Program-made: the position numbers and the translations under genes
Notes under the pieces: model-generated
Told to the model about the DNA's origin: nothing
What the model saw: the letters and a program-made list of their open reading frames with translations, nothing else
The model's database searches: none
Part shown: one piece after another, positions 38,194 to 46,527 of the stretch
Position numbering within the stretch: the first letter of the stretch is position 1
How the letters are laid out: every line of letters starts with the position of its first letter
From: Candidatus Binataceae bacterium
Lineage (GTDB): Bacteria; Desulfobacterota; Binatia; Binatales; Binataceae
Assembly: GCA_035508495.1 (NCBI GenBank)
Contig: DATJMX010000025.1
Location: 50,460 to 114,459 of the forward strand
Direction: 5' to 3'
DNA length: 64,000 bases

Positions 38194-39935
38194 ATGACGA
38201 TCGCCGCCGAAATTGTGACCAGCGTTATTAGTAATGCCAACAGTATCCGGTCCGGCACATATATCAACTCGATACTATGCCGCCCGGCCGGCAGCCGAAT
38301 GCCAATCAGTCCGCCATCACTGTATAGCTCGCCGTCGCCAATCGAGTGCCATCCGGGATACGCGTTCTGGTTGACAATCAGTGAAGTTGGGCCTGGCAAA
38401 TCGACGTCGTAGCGCAACCGATTCGGCGTCCACAGCCTCTGATTCACCGTTCCGCCACCAAGCAAGTAGTATTCGCCGCGGTAGCCACTCTGGTTGTATC
38501 CGCGCGGATTTTCCGGGATGTCGTTGTAGCCGTAACCCTGGCAGTTCACCGAGGCCATGTTCGCGAGATTGATCTCTGTCATCATCCCGGTATTCAGGGT
38601 CCAGAACTGCCGGAAACTTGCCGAATAGGGCGCCCGCTGGATCGGATACATGAACAGATATCGAGCGTTGGGTGCGCCGACAATCCAGCTATCTATTGTG
38701 CCGATGATCAGTAAAGTAACCGCCAAGTACACGCCTCGTGGCCGCAGGTTCGCGCAAAGGTAGTCCGCGCCGTATGCGGCGATCACACCAACGCAAAACA
38801 CGAAGGGAATGAGATAGCGGCCCGTTAATCCAGTGCTCGAACCCATCGGCAGATAAAGTAGGATGAATACGAAGGAATGTTGGCCGGTCCATCCGCGTGC
38901 GAACAGTATGAAAACGATCGCCGGCAAAACCCACGGCAGCGATTTGACCGGCCGCGCGACGAGGCCGACTGCGGCGAGAAAGAGGAAAGCGAGAGAAATA
39001 TACGCACCGTATTCGCACCACGCGAACTCGAATCCGATTCGCGGCCGAAACAGATCCTGGTCAGGTGACAGTAGGAAACTCCGAATCAACTGCATCGAGA
39101 TCGGTTCGATGCCGAACGGATGCTTCGGGTAAATCGCGAGCTGCTGCGACATCGGGATCAACCTGAGCGCGGCAAAGCCGAGGCCGAACAAGCCGATGAC
39201 GGCGCCGCTGAGAAACGGCCGCGGACTCCGCTTGATCAATGACAATATTACGGCGACCATTGCGATCACGATCGTCGTATATAAGAAGGTGTAATTGCCT
39301 TCTGTCAAAGTCAGGGCGGCCAGTAATCCGCCGATCACCGCCGGAAAGAACTTGTTCGATTCGATCGATTCGAAGAGTAGCGCCGCAATCCAGGGTAGAT
39401 ATGCGCCCGGCAGAAAGTTGAGATGACCGACGGAGAGATGCAGGTAGAACCAGGAGCTGGCGGGAAATACGACCGCACAGACCGTGGCGGCGATCCGGTT
39501 CAGGCCAAGCATCCGTCCGAGGTAATATCCACCCGCGAACATAATTGCGAGGTGCAAATAGATATCCAGATCGATTCCGGCAACCATCCCGAACATCAAG
39601 TAAAGGAGAAAAAATGGCGTGACGATCGCCGACTCCGGATTCGAGAGCATGCCCATGCCGCCGCATTTGTAGGGATTCCAGAACGGCAGCTGATGAAAAT
39701 GTACGACGGTCCAGTACGGCACCCATCGCAGTTCGGTGAAAAGATCGGCGTCGCCGTTCGACGGCAATCGCAACAGGTGATCATAGGCGAGCGGACGCGT
39801 TATCCAGTTCGCGAGACTGGATCCGAGCTCGCCCACGGGACTGAGCGTCGGATAAAGAAAGGCCGCCGCAAAGACCAGGGAAGCGGCCGCCAGCCACAGT
39901 GCTTCGCGCCGTGAGATAACGGCCGTGCGGTCCAA
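38169..39935 (-). CDS. YfhO-like polytopic membrane protein, paralog A
   Basis: 588 residues, about 12 hydrophobic segments. The periplasmic loop after TM1 has LPSNGDADLFTELRW and FHQLPFWNPYKCGGMGMLSNPES, and the C terminus has NQNAYPGWHSIGDGELYSDGGL followed by LPAGRHSIELIYVPDR, a beta-rich module like that ending YfhO proteins. YfhO is linked to glycosylation of lipoteichoic acid in Bacillus; here a lipid-linked sugar transfer is inferred. The start is TTG at 39935 with AAGG 8 nt upstream, one base after the stop of the upstream paralog. Confidence 0.85.
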   Translation of the reverse strand: MDRTAVISRREALWLAAASLVFAAAFLYPTLSPVGELGSSLANWITRPLAYDHLLRLPSNGDADLFTELRWVPYWTVVHFHQLPFWNPYKCGGMGMLSNPESAIVTPFFLLYLMFGMVAGIDLDIYLHLAIMFAGGYYLGRMLGLNRIAATVCAVVFPASSWFYLHLSVGHLNFLPGAYLPWIAALLFESIESNKFFPAVIGGLLAALTLTEGNYTFLYTTIVIAMVAVILSLIKRSPRPFLSGAVIGLFGLGFAALRLIPMSQQLAIYPKHPFGIEPISMQLIRSFLLSPDQDLFRPRIGFEFAWCEYGAYISLAFLFLAAVGLVARPVKSLPWVLPAIVFILFARGWTGQHSFVFILLYLPMGSSTGLTGRYLIPFVFCVGVIAAYGADYLCANLRPRGVYLAVTLLIIGTIDSWIVGAPNARYLFMYPIQRAPYSASFRQFWTLNTGMMTEINLANMASVNCQGYGYNDIPENPRGYNQSGYRGEYYLLGGGTVNQRLWTPNRLRYDVDLPGPTSLIVNQNAYPGWHSIGDGELYSDGGLIGIRLPAGRHSIELIYVPDRILLALLITLVTISAAIVIWKLEKTA

Positions 39936-39936
39936 T

Positions 39937-41739
39937 CTAATAGCCTTTCATCCACAAGACGAAGGTCGCCATCAGACCGAGAACCGAAATGGCAAACGCG
40001 AGCGCAAAGTGCGGCGGCCGATACCTAAGCGAGACATCCTGCGTGCTCTGCGGCAAATCGATTGCCAGCAGACCGCCGTGATCGGCGATGTCGCCCGAGC
40101 CGTCCGCGAGGCGCCAGCCGGGAAAGTAATTCTGGTTAACTATCAAGCGAGTGGGCGATGGTATTGCTATGTGATAGTCGAGCCGCGCCGGAGACCATTT
40201 GCTCTGGTTAACCGCCCCCGGGCCGGCGAGATAGTATTCGCCCCGATAGTTAGTTTGGTTAAATCCCGAGACACGTGTACTTGAACCGAGATCTTCTCCG
40301 TATCCCCAGCAATGAATCGTGCCCAGATTTGCCTCGTTTAGTACGGTCATTGTCTGAGTGTCGCTGTACCAGAACTGCCGAAACTGGATGTTGTGCGCGA
40401 TTGAATCCACGGAGAAGTGAAACAGGTAGCGTAGATTTGGCGGACCGACCATCCAAGCGTCTCCGAGTCCTAGAACTATGAGGCCAATGACTGCGCGCGA
40501 CCCCCATGGCTTGAAGCGTTGGGTCAGGAAGTGCGCGCCGACCGCAGCCAGCGGCGCGAGCGCAAAGACAAACGGAAAGATAAACCGCGTTGGAAACGCG
40601 ATATTGCTACACAGCGGCAGGCGCCGCAAAAGCTGCAGCGCGCAGTACGGCCCGGAATCTCCGCGCGCGATCAATAGAAACACTATTGCCGCGACCACCC
40701 ATGGAATCGCCTTGAGCCTGCCGGCGGCGACACCGATAATCGCCAGCACCGCGAACACCGGCGATATATATGCCCCGTAGCAAGCAAAGACGAACAGGCC
40801 CTTAATATTACGAAACAAATCCTGGTTCCGCGAGAATAGAAAAGTAGGAATCCACGCGAGAGTATCATCTTCAGGACCCCTCCATCCCACCCGCGGATGG
40901 AGCGCCAGCGTACCCGTAACCGGGATCAGCTTGACCGCGCCGATTGCCGCGCCAAAACCGAGAATGATTAGTGCGCCAATGAGCGGCCATATCCTTCGCT
41001 CGAGTGTCGCCATCGATACGGCGACGAGCGCGATCATCATCGCGGCATACACAAACGTATAGTTGCCCTCAGTCGCACTCAGGGCGAGCAAGATGCCGCC
41101 CACGGCTAGAGGTGCAATCTTCGCGCGCTCAAGACCAATGAGAAACAACGCCAGCATCCAGGGCCAGTAGGCGATCGGAAATGTGAGCGTCAGGTTGCCC
41201 AGCGAGAGTTGCAGGTAGATCCAGGAGGTCGAGAGGAACACCGACGAGAGCGCGAACCCGGCGACACTCCCGAGCCCAATCACGCGCGCCAATACGTATC
41301 CGCCTGCGAACGCGAGTGCCAGATGCAGAACCAGTTGGATATATAGTCCGAGGGTCGGTCCCGCGATCAGATCAACCAGGAGAAATGGAGTGATAACGAC
41401 GGCTTCAGGGTTGCCCAGCAATGGCATCCCGCCGCACTTGTACGGATTCCAGAAGGGAAACTGATGGAAGTGAGTAATCGTTTGATGTATCGCCCAACGA
41501 AGTTCATCGAACATGTCCCAGTCGCCATTGAGCGGCAGACGAGTCAGATGGCTCCAGACCGGGCCGGTCCCTATCCATCCGGAGACCCCCGGTCCGAGGT
41601 ACACGATTTCGCACATCAGCGGATACGTGAATACGAGAGCGAAGCCGACAGAGGCGGCCGCGAGCAGGGCTACTTCGCGCCGCGTCATCCGCGGCAGCCA
41701 TGGGTCGTGAGATGAGATTGACGATCCTGCGGCGCTCAT
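39937..41739 (-). CDS. YfhO-like polytopic membrane protein, paralog B
   Basis: 600 residues, clearly paralogous to the 588-residue protein downstream: LPLNGDWDMFDELRW, FHQFPFWNPYKCGGMPLLGNPEA, TEGNYTFVYAAMMIALVAVS and a C-terminal VNQNYFPGWRLADGSGDIADHG with LPQSTQDVSLRYRPPH. First gene of the three-gene membrane cluster. The shared loop with paired Asp and the WNPYKCGGM motif is the candidate active-site region. No signal of decay. Confidence 0.85.
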   Translation of the reverse strand: MSAAGSSISSHDPWLPRMTRREVALLAAASVGFALVFTYPLMCEIVYLGPGVSGWIGTGPVWSHLTRLPLNGDWDMFDELRWAIHQTITHFHQFPFWNPYKCGGMPLLGNPEAVVITPFLLVDLIAGPTLGLYIQLVLHLALAFAGGYVLARVIGLGSVAGFALSSVFLSTSWIYLQLSLGNLTLTFPIAYWPWMLALFLIGLERAKIAPLAVGGILLALSATEGNYTFVYAAMMIALVAVSMATLERRIWPLIGALIILGFGAAIGAVKLIPVTGTLALHPRVGWRGPEDDTLAWIPTFLFSRNQDLFRNIKGLFVFACYGAYISPVFAVLAIIGVAAGRLKAIPWVVAAIVFLLIARGDSGPYCALQLLRRLPLCSNIAFPTRFIFPFVFALAPLAAVGAHFLTQRFKPWGSRAVIGLIVLGLGDAWMVGPPNLRYLFHFSVDSIAHNIQFRQFWYSDTQTMTVLNEANLGTIHCWGYGEDLGSSTRVSGFNQTNYRGEYYLAGPGAVNQSKWSPARLDYHIAIPSPTRLIVNQNYFPGWRLADGSGDIADHGGLLAIDLPQSTQDVSLRYRPPHFALAFAISVLGLMATFVLWMKGY

Positions 41740-41896
41740 AGGGATAAGGGTGAATGTTGAGCAGGCCAGAACGCCATCATACGGTCAAAGAGGACTACAC
41801 TGCAGAGGTGCGAATGTCTACATTGCCCTTCTTGCCTACTTTGCGTTGGATGTCCTAACGTCAGGCGATCGAATTACAGCGTCCGGAGGGATGACC

Positions 41897-42448
41897 ATGA
41901 GTTCTCAGCTCTACGACTTCAAGGTTCGCCGCATCGATGGCAGCGAGACTTCGCTGGCCGAGCACAAGGGTTCGGTGATGCTGATTGTTAACGTTGCGTC
42001 CAAGTGCGGGCTCACGCCGCAGTACGCGGACCTCGAGGCACTGCACGAGAAGTATCATGACCGCGGCCTGGTGGTGCTGGGCTTCCCGGCCAACGAATTC
42101 GCGGGCCAGGAGCCGGGCAGCAATGCCGAGATCAAGGAGTTTTGCGAAACCAAGTTCGGCGTGAAATTTCCGATGTACGAGAAGATCGTCGTCAAGGGCG
42201 AAGGGCAGCATCCGCTGTATCGCTACCTGACCGAGACCCGGCCGAGCTCGCGCAAAAATCCCGACGGCCAGTTGCGCCAGACGCTCGACAAGCACGGCCT
42301 CGGACCGAAGAATGAGACCGACATCATGTGGAACTTCGAGAAGTTCCTGGTCGATCGCAACGGAGAGATCGTCGAGCGTTTCGCCCCTGACATTTCACCC
42401 AAAGATTCCGCGGTGACGAGCGCGGTCGAGTCTGAACTCGTGAAGTAA
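41897..42448 (+). CDS. Glutathione peroxidase family thiol peroxidase
   Basis: 183-residue enzyme that reduces peroxides with thioredoxin or glutathione. The peroxidatic Cys is Cys37 in NVASKCGLTPQY (Cys, not Sec), with GFPANEFAGQEPGSN holding the catalytic Gln and WNFEKFLVDRNG the catalytic Trp/Asn. A second Cys in FCETKFGV suggests a resolving Cys. The ATG at 41897 has GGAGGG 6 nt upstream; an ATG two codons earlier touches that site and is less likely. Confidence 0.94.
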   Translation: MSSQLYDFKVRRIDGSETSLAEHKGSVMLIVNVASKCGLTPQYADLEALHEKYHDRGLVVLGFPANEFAGQEPGSNAEIKEFCETKFGVKFPMYEKIVVKGEGQHPLYRYLTETRPSSRKNPDGQLRQTLDKHGLGPKNETDIMWNFEKFLVDRNGEIVERFAPDISPKDSAVTSAVESELVK

Positions 42449-42456
42449 ACTGCTGA

Positions 42457-42491
42457 CTGCCCCGCTCGGATGACGGGCGGGGCAGCCTTTT
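42457..42491 (+). terminator. Intrinsic terminator of the glutathione peroxidase gene
   Basis: Perfect 9-bp stem CTGCCCCGC / GCGGGGCAG with an 11-nt loop, followed by CCTTTTG. It lies 9 nt after the stop codon. Confidence 0.85.
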
Positions 42492-42525
42492 GTGCCTCTT
42501 TCCAACCATGTAGAAATGTCGCGGT

Positions 42526-42550
42526 ATTCACGGATGCCGTGAATTTTTTT
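42526..42550 (+). terminator. Second intrinsic terminator-like hairpin
   Basis: Perfect 8-bp stem ATTCACGG / CCGTGAAT with a 3-nt loop, then a run of T residues (42544-42550). It lies 35 nt beyond the first terminator. No gene lies between them or from 42551 to 42733, where only a CCGAAA-AAG-TTTCGG mini-hairpin (42669-42683) stands out. Confidence 0.75.
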
Positions 42551-42733
42551 GCCCCCGCACGTCATCAAGTTACTTCACATTTTTACGTAGACTGTTGAGC
42601 TTTTCGCGGTGGTCCCGGATTTGCTCACTACACCCCTGTGCATTGAATAGGCACTCGCGCGACTGAAACCGAAAAAGTTTCGGCGACTCGCGGTGTGGAA
42701 CGCATAAACCAAACGGTTCAGGGGTAAAAGCAA

Positions 42734-43258
42734 ATGATTTCTTTCGTTAAACATCCGGCCGCGCGAGCGGCTTCCGTAGCGGCGACCCTGCTAGGTGCAG
42801 TCGTTTTTGTCACCCCTTCGTTCGCCGCTGGAAATTCCCAGGACGCCCAGCCCAAGACCAACATGGTCCTCGCCAGCGCGTCATCCGAGAAGGCGGTGAG
42901 GACAGAGGCTCCAGGGCCGGCTGCAGTCGAGGCACACATCAAGGAACTGCGTACCAAGCTGAAGATTACCGAGGCTGAAGAGCCGCAGTGGAATAACCTG
43001 TGCCAGGTGATGCGCGACAACGCGCAGGCAATGCTGGATCTCGAGAAGCAGCGTGCGGCCGACGCGCAGTCGATGAATGCCGTCGATGTCATCAAGTCGT
43101 ACGAACAGGTAATCGAAGCGCACGAAGATGGAATGAAGAAGTTCGTGCCGGCATTCGAGGCTTTCTACAACACGCTGTCGGATTCCCAGAAGGCGACGGC
43201 CGACGCGATGTTCCGCAGCAAAGCCCGAGCTTCGGCGCGCGAGACCGCGCAGAAGTAA
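42734..43258 (+). CDS. Spy/CpxP-like periplasmic protein (LTXXQ-type)
   Basis: 174 residues with a Sec signal peptide (RAASVAATLLGAVVFVTPSF-A). The mature part is helical and includes HIKELRTKLKITEAEEPQW and LCQVMRDNAQAML, like the L-x-I-T-x-x-Q/E repeats of Spy/CpxP family periplasmic chaperones, ending FYNTLSDSQKATADAMFR. Probably an envelope-stress protein that binds unfolded proteins. It is followed 29 nt later by a small exported His-rich protein. Confidence 0.8.
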   Translation: MISFVKHPAARAASVAATLLGAVVFVTPSFAAGNSQDAQPKTNMVLASASSEKAVRTEAPGPAAVEAHIKELRTKLKITEAEEPQWNNLCQVMRDNAQAMLDLEKQRAADAQSMNAVDVIKSYEQVIEAHEDGMKKFVPAFEAFYNTLSDSQKATADAMFRSKARASARETAQK

Positions 43259-43287
43259 CCCGACGCCGCGATTGAAATGGAGCCTTT

Positions 43288-43557
43288 ATGAAAGACAGCA
43301 TCGAACGTAAGCCATTACGGCACACGGTCACGAAGATTCTATTTGGCGTTTCGCTCATCGGGCTGGCATGCGCGATGTCGGTAGGCACCGCCAGTGCCCG
43401 CTGGCATCACCATGGTCACTGGCACGGTGGCTATGCCGCTCCCGATTACTACTATGCGCCGTCGCCTGGATATTACACGGCGCCCGAGCCCTATGAGTAT
43501 TACGGACCGCAGCCGGCACCTCCGCCCTCAGGGTTCGGCCTCTTCTTCGGCTTTTAA
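43288..43557 (+). CDS. Small exported His/Tyr/Pro-rich protein
   Basis: 89 residues. The N-terminal signal segment (VTKILFGVSLIGLACAMSVGTASA) is followed by WHHHGHWHGGY, a possible metal-binding patch, and a Tyr/Pro/Ala-rich tail (YYYAPSPGYYTAPEPYEYYGP) ending GFGLFFGF. Similar His/Tyr/Pro-rich exported peptides occur in many Proteobacteria without known function. GGAG lies 7 nt before the ATG. Probably co-transcribed with the Spy-like gene. Confidence 0.78.
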   Translation: MKDSIERKPLRHTVTKILFGVSLIGLACAMSVGTASARWHHHGHWHGGYAAPDYYYAPSPGYYTAPEPYEYYGPQPAPPPSGFGLFFGF

Positions 43558-43582
43558 GCTTCCGGCGTGGGAAACTGGATCC

Positions 43583-43617
43583 GGGCTCGTCGGCGCAACG
43601 TGCGCGCCGACGAGCCC
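43583..43617. repeat. Perfect 14-bp inverted repeat between convergent genes
   Basis: GGGCTCGTCGGCGC pairs perfectly with GCGCCGACGAGCCC around a 7-nt loop. It lies between the His-rich gene (+) and hpnI (-). No T-run follows on either strand, so a classic intrinsic terminator is not proven; a bidirectional 3'-end stabiliser or transcription barrier is plausible. Confidence 0.8.
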
Positions 43618-43627
43618 GCTCGCGATT

Positions 43628-43648
43628 AGTCAGTTATCGCAACTGACT
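43628..43648. repeat. Perfect 8-bp inverted repeat
   Basis: AGTCAGTT / AACTGACT with a 5-nt loop (ATCGC), 10 nt after the 14-bp hairpin and 32 nt from the hpnI stop. Together the two hairpins occupy most of the convergent spacer. Confidence 0.7.
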
Positions 43649-43680
43649 ATCGGGGCCGCGCATTCTCTGAAACAGGAAAC

Positions 43681-44865
43681 TTAAGCGCTCAGGCGTTCGG
43701 GACGGGTCTCATGGCCGTTGAGCTCGCGCATCGCGCCACCGCGAAGAATCTGAAATTCGCGACCGCCCCATAGCACGCGGTTGCTGATCAGGCTGGCGAA
43801 CCAGATCCCCGTCATCACGAAATCCTTGAGCAACACGATCCATGAATCGCGCAACGGGTTCGGCAGCTTCAGAATACGGGAGATGATCGAGGACATCGCG
43901 ACGCGGGCCGTGATGACCGCGGCGAAGGTCGCGATCGCAAAGGGGCTGAACAACGCCGCGAGCATCAGCACGATCCCCCAAAACGGGCCGTGCGTGAAGA
44001 TCGTAAACAGACTGATCGGGCGCGCCGTTCTATAGGTCCGGGCCCAGCGGAGTTGATGATTCCAGAATTCGGCGAAGGTCTGCTCTTCGCAGGTCAGCGT
44101 CACGATCGAGCTCGACAGCTTGATCTTCCAGCCGCGCTGCGAGACGAACTGACCAAGGAAATAGTCGTCCGCTAGCATGTTTTTGACGGAGCGAAAGCCA
44201 CCGATCGAATGTAGCGTTTCGCGCTTGAACGCCATCGTTGCGCCCATCGTATACTGCATCGGCTCGATCGTTTCGGAAACGAGAATCTGCGGGAAGAAAT
44301 CGGTGTTGGCAAATGACGCCTCAAGCCGCGACGCGAACGTTCCGCATGGCCGCGCGCGATACGCACACGTGACGGCGCCGATCTTTTCGTCCTCGCCGAA
44401 TTCGCCGACGATACGCCGCAGATGGTCGCGGCTGACTTCGACGTCGGCGTCGCTGACGGCCAGGATCTCAGCCTTGTCCGCGCGCTCGGACATCTTAATC
44501 ACTTTGGCGATCTTGCGATTGCTGCAGCCGGGCTCCTCGCCGACCACCAGGGTTATGTTCTGGTATTGATAGCGCGGACGCAGCGCGACGGGCACCTCTG
44601 TCGCACGATCCTCGTAGTCAGAAACACCGAAGTAGTATTCGACGCGCGGGTAGGCGATTTCGAGATAGCTCGAAAGATTCGCTTCGAGGCTTTCGTTGAT
44701 GCCGTGCAACGGCTTCAGGATCGCAACACGCGGCGCAATTTTTGGCAGCGATGGAATCGGGGTGCGAAGCCGGCGCGCGAAACGCAGCGCCAGAATCGTC
44801 GCTACTACATAATAGCCGAGCGACACTGAGACACCGGCAAGCGCGATATCGATCACGAGGTTCAT
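43681..44865 (-). CDS. hpnI: Hopanoid glycosyltransferase HpnI (ceramide glucosyltransferase-like)
   Basis: 394-residue GT2-family membrane enzyme related to ceramide glucosyltransferase. TM segments at the N terminus and C-terminal half flank the catalytic domain: AILKPLHGINESLEANLSSYL, VVGEEPGCSNRKIAKV, the DxD-like SDADVEV, and the (Q/R)xxRW motif HQLRWARTYR. In hopanoid producers HpnI adds N-acetylglucosamine to bacteriohopanetetrol. It lies next to an HpnJ homolog, which supports this assignment over a generic glycosyltransferase. Confidence 0.88.
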   Translation of the reverse strand: MNLVIDIALAGVSVSLGYYVVATILALRFARRLRTPIPSLPKIAPRVAILKPLHGINESLEANLSSYLEIAYPRVEYYFGVSDYEDRATEVPVALRPRYQYQNITLVVGEEPGCSNRKIAKVIKMSERADKAEILAVSDADVEVSRDHLRRIVGEFGEDEKIGAVTCAYRARPCGTFASRLEASFANTDFFPQILVSETIEPMQYTMGATMAFKRETLHSIGGFRSVKNMLADDYFLGQFVSQRGWKIKLSSSIVTLTCEEQTFAEFWNHQLRWARTYRTARPISLFTIFTHGPFWGIVLMLAALFSPFAIATFAAVITARVAMSSIISRILKLPNPLRDSWIVLLKDFVMTGIWFASLISNRVLWGGREFQILRGGAMRELNGHETRPERLSA

Positions 44866-44935
44866 CGCTTAGTGAGCGCGGTACCGCTTCAGCTCTGCGC
44901 TTTGAACATGAACTGCAGTTCTAGGCGAGGTGGCG

Positions 44936-46375
44936 TCAAGCCGCCGCTTGAGAGGCCATCTGATGGCGCCGCTGGCGCATCGTGGACAGGAATTGCATTC
45001 CCTCCTTGAGCATACGTTTGGCGTCCTCCCGCGAGGACACCATTTTCTTTACCGACTTGAAAATATAGCGAGGGCGGAAATAGAAGCCGCGATAGAAACG
45101 CTCCACCGCGCCGTAGATCTCGTCGTTGGATAGCCCCGGATACTTGATCGTGCACTTCTGATAGCCCGACTCGTCGAGCAGCGGATCGACGGCCAGATAG
45201 CCATTGGCCGTGACGTATTCGAACAGCTCAGTGCCGGGATAGGGCGACGCGAGCGAGACCTGGATCGTTTCGCAATCCATCTCCTTCGCAAACCGCATCG
45301 ACTCTTCGATGGTGTCCTTGCTCTCGCCCGGCAGACCCAGGATGAAGGTGCCGTGAATCAGGATACCGATATCGTGGCAGTCCTTGGTGAAACGGCGCGC
45401 GCGATCGAGTCCCACGCCTTTTTTGATGTTCTTGAGTATCTGCGCGTTGCCGGATTCATAACCGATCACGAAAAGGCGCAGGCCGCCGTCCTTCATGATC
45501 TTGAGCGTTTCGTAATCGACGTTGGCCCGCGAGTTGGTCGACCATGTGATCCCGAGCGGCTTGAGCAGCTGCGCGATGCGCCGGGCGCGCGCGGGATCGG
45601 CGGTAAAGGTGTCGTCGTCGAAGAAGAGTTCCTTCATCTTCGGGAACTTGGCCTTCATCTGCAGCACTTCTTCGAGCACGTTCTCGGGGCTGCGCACGCG
45701 ATAGCGATGGCCCTGCGTGACCTGTGGCCACAGGCAGAAGGTGCATCGCGCCGGGCATCCGCGCCCGGTGTACATCGAAACGTAAGGATACTGACAGTAG
45801 GGACTGTTATACTTGAGGTAGTCGAGATTTTTGTCGTAAACCTCGGTCACGAACGGCAGCTTGTCGAGCTCCTCGTCGGTGAGCGACGGTCGATCCGGAT
45901 TGTGCGCGATCGCACCGTTCTTGCGATACGAGATTCCGCCGATCGTGCTCCAGTCGCGGCCCTCGGCAACTTCGACCATCGAGTGGTCGAATTCCTTACG
46001 TCCGGCGATATCGACGGCGGTCGAAAGCTTCAGCACTTCGTCGGGACGCGCAGTAGGATGGCCACCGACCATCGCGATTATTGCGTCGGGATTGGCAGCT
46101 TTGATCGATTCCGCCGTCCGCAGATCCATTCTGAGCGAAGGCGTTGAAGTATGAATCACGACCAGGTCGTAACCTTTTGCCTCGTCAATCGTCTTTTCAA
46201 CGGTATAGCCGTGCGGAGGTGCGTCCAGCAGCCGTGCGCCGGGTATCATGCCGGCGGGATACGCGAGCCACGTTGGATACCAAAAGGACCAGACTTCGCG
46301 AGTTGCCTGATAGCGAGAACCGGCGCCTCCGTCGAAGTCATCGTAGGAGGGCGGATTTAGGAAGAGAGTCTTCAT
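44936..46375 (-). CDS. hpnJ: Hopanoid biosynthesis radical SAM protein HpnJ
   Basis: 479-residue B12-binding-type radical SAM enzyme. An N-terminal cobalamin-binding-like domain (KTLFLNPPSYDDFDGGAGSRYQ, SFWYPTWLAYPAGM) precedes the radical SAM core with the 4Fe-4S motif C207-x3-C211-x2-C214 in RGCPARCTFCLWPQ. HpnJ is required for the cyclitol ether of bacteriohopanepolyols, by ring contraction of the HpnI/HpnK product. The start at 46375 (MKTLFL) matches known HpnJ N termini; an ATG at 46384 is also in frame. Confidence 0.92.
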   Translation of the reverse strand: MKTLFLNPPSYDDFDGGAGSRYQATREVWSFWYPTWLAYPAGMIPGARLLDAPPHGYTVEKTIDEAKGYDLVVIHTSTPSLRMDLRTAESIKAANPDAIIAMVGGHPTARPDEVLKLSTAVDIAGRKEFDHSMVEVAEGRDWSTIGGISYRKNGAIAHNPDRPSLTDEELDKLPFVTEVYDKNLDYLKYNSPYCQYPYVSMYTGRGCPARCTFCLWPQVTQGHRYRVRSPENVLEEVLQMKAKFPKMKELFFDDDTFTADPARARRIAQLLKPLGITWSTNSRANVDYETLKIMKDGGLRLFVIGYESGNAQILKNIKKGVGLDRARRFTKDCHDIGILIHGTFILGLPGESKDTIEESMRFAKEMDCETIQVSLASPYPGTELFEYVTANGYLAVDPLLDESGYQKCTIKYPGLSNDEIYGAVERFYRGFYFRPRYIFKSVKKMVSSREDAKRMLKEGMQFLSTMRQRRHQMASQAAA

Positions 46376-46527
46376 CACATCCATAAGAATCGGGTGTCTC
46401 CGGTGCCTGTCCGCTTGGTTAGTCAAGAGAATATACATGCGCAGGTCGGCGAGGTGCAAGATTTCGGCAGTATTTCTGCGCGTTATTAGTAAGCTCACCC
46501 GACGTAGCAGCTAAAGCATGATAGAAG

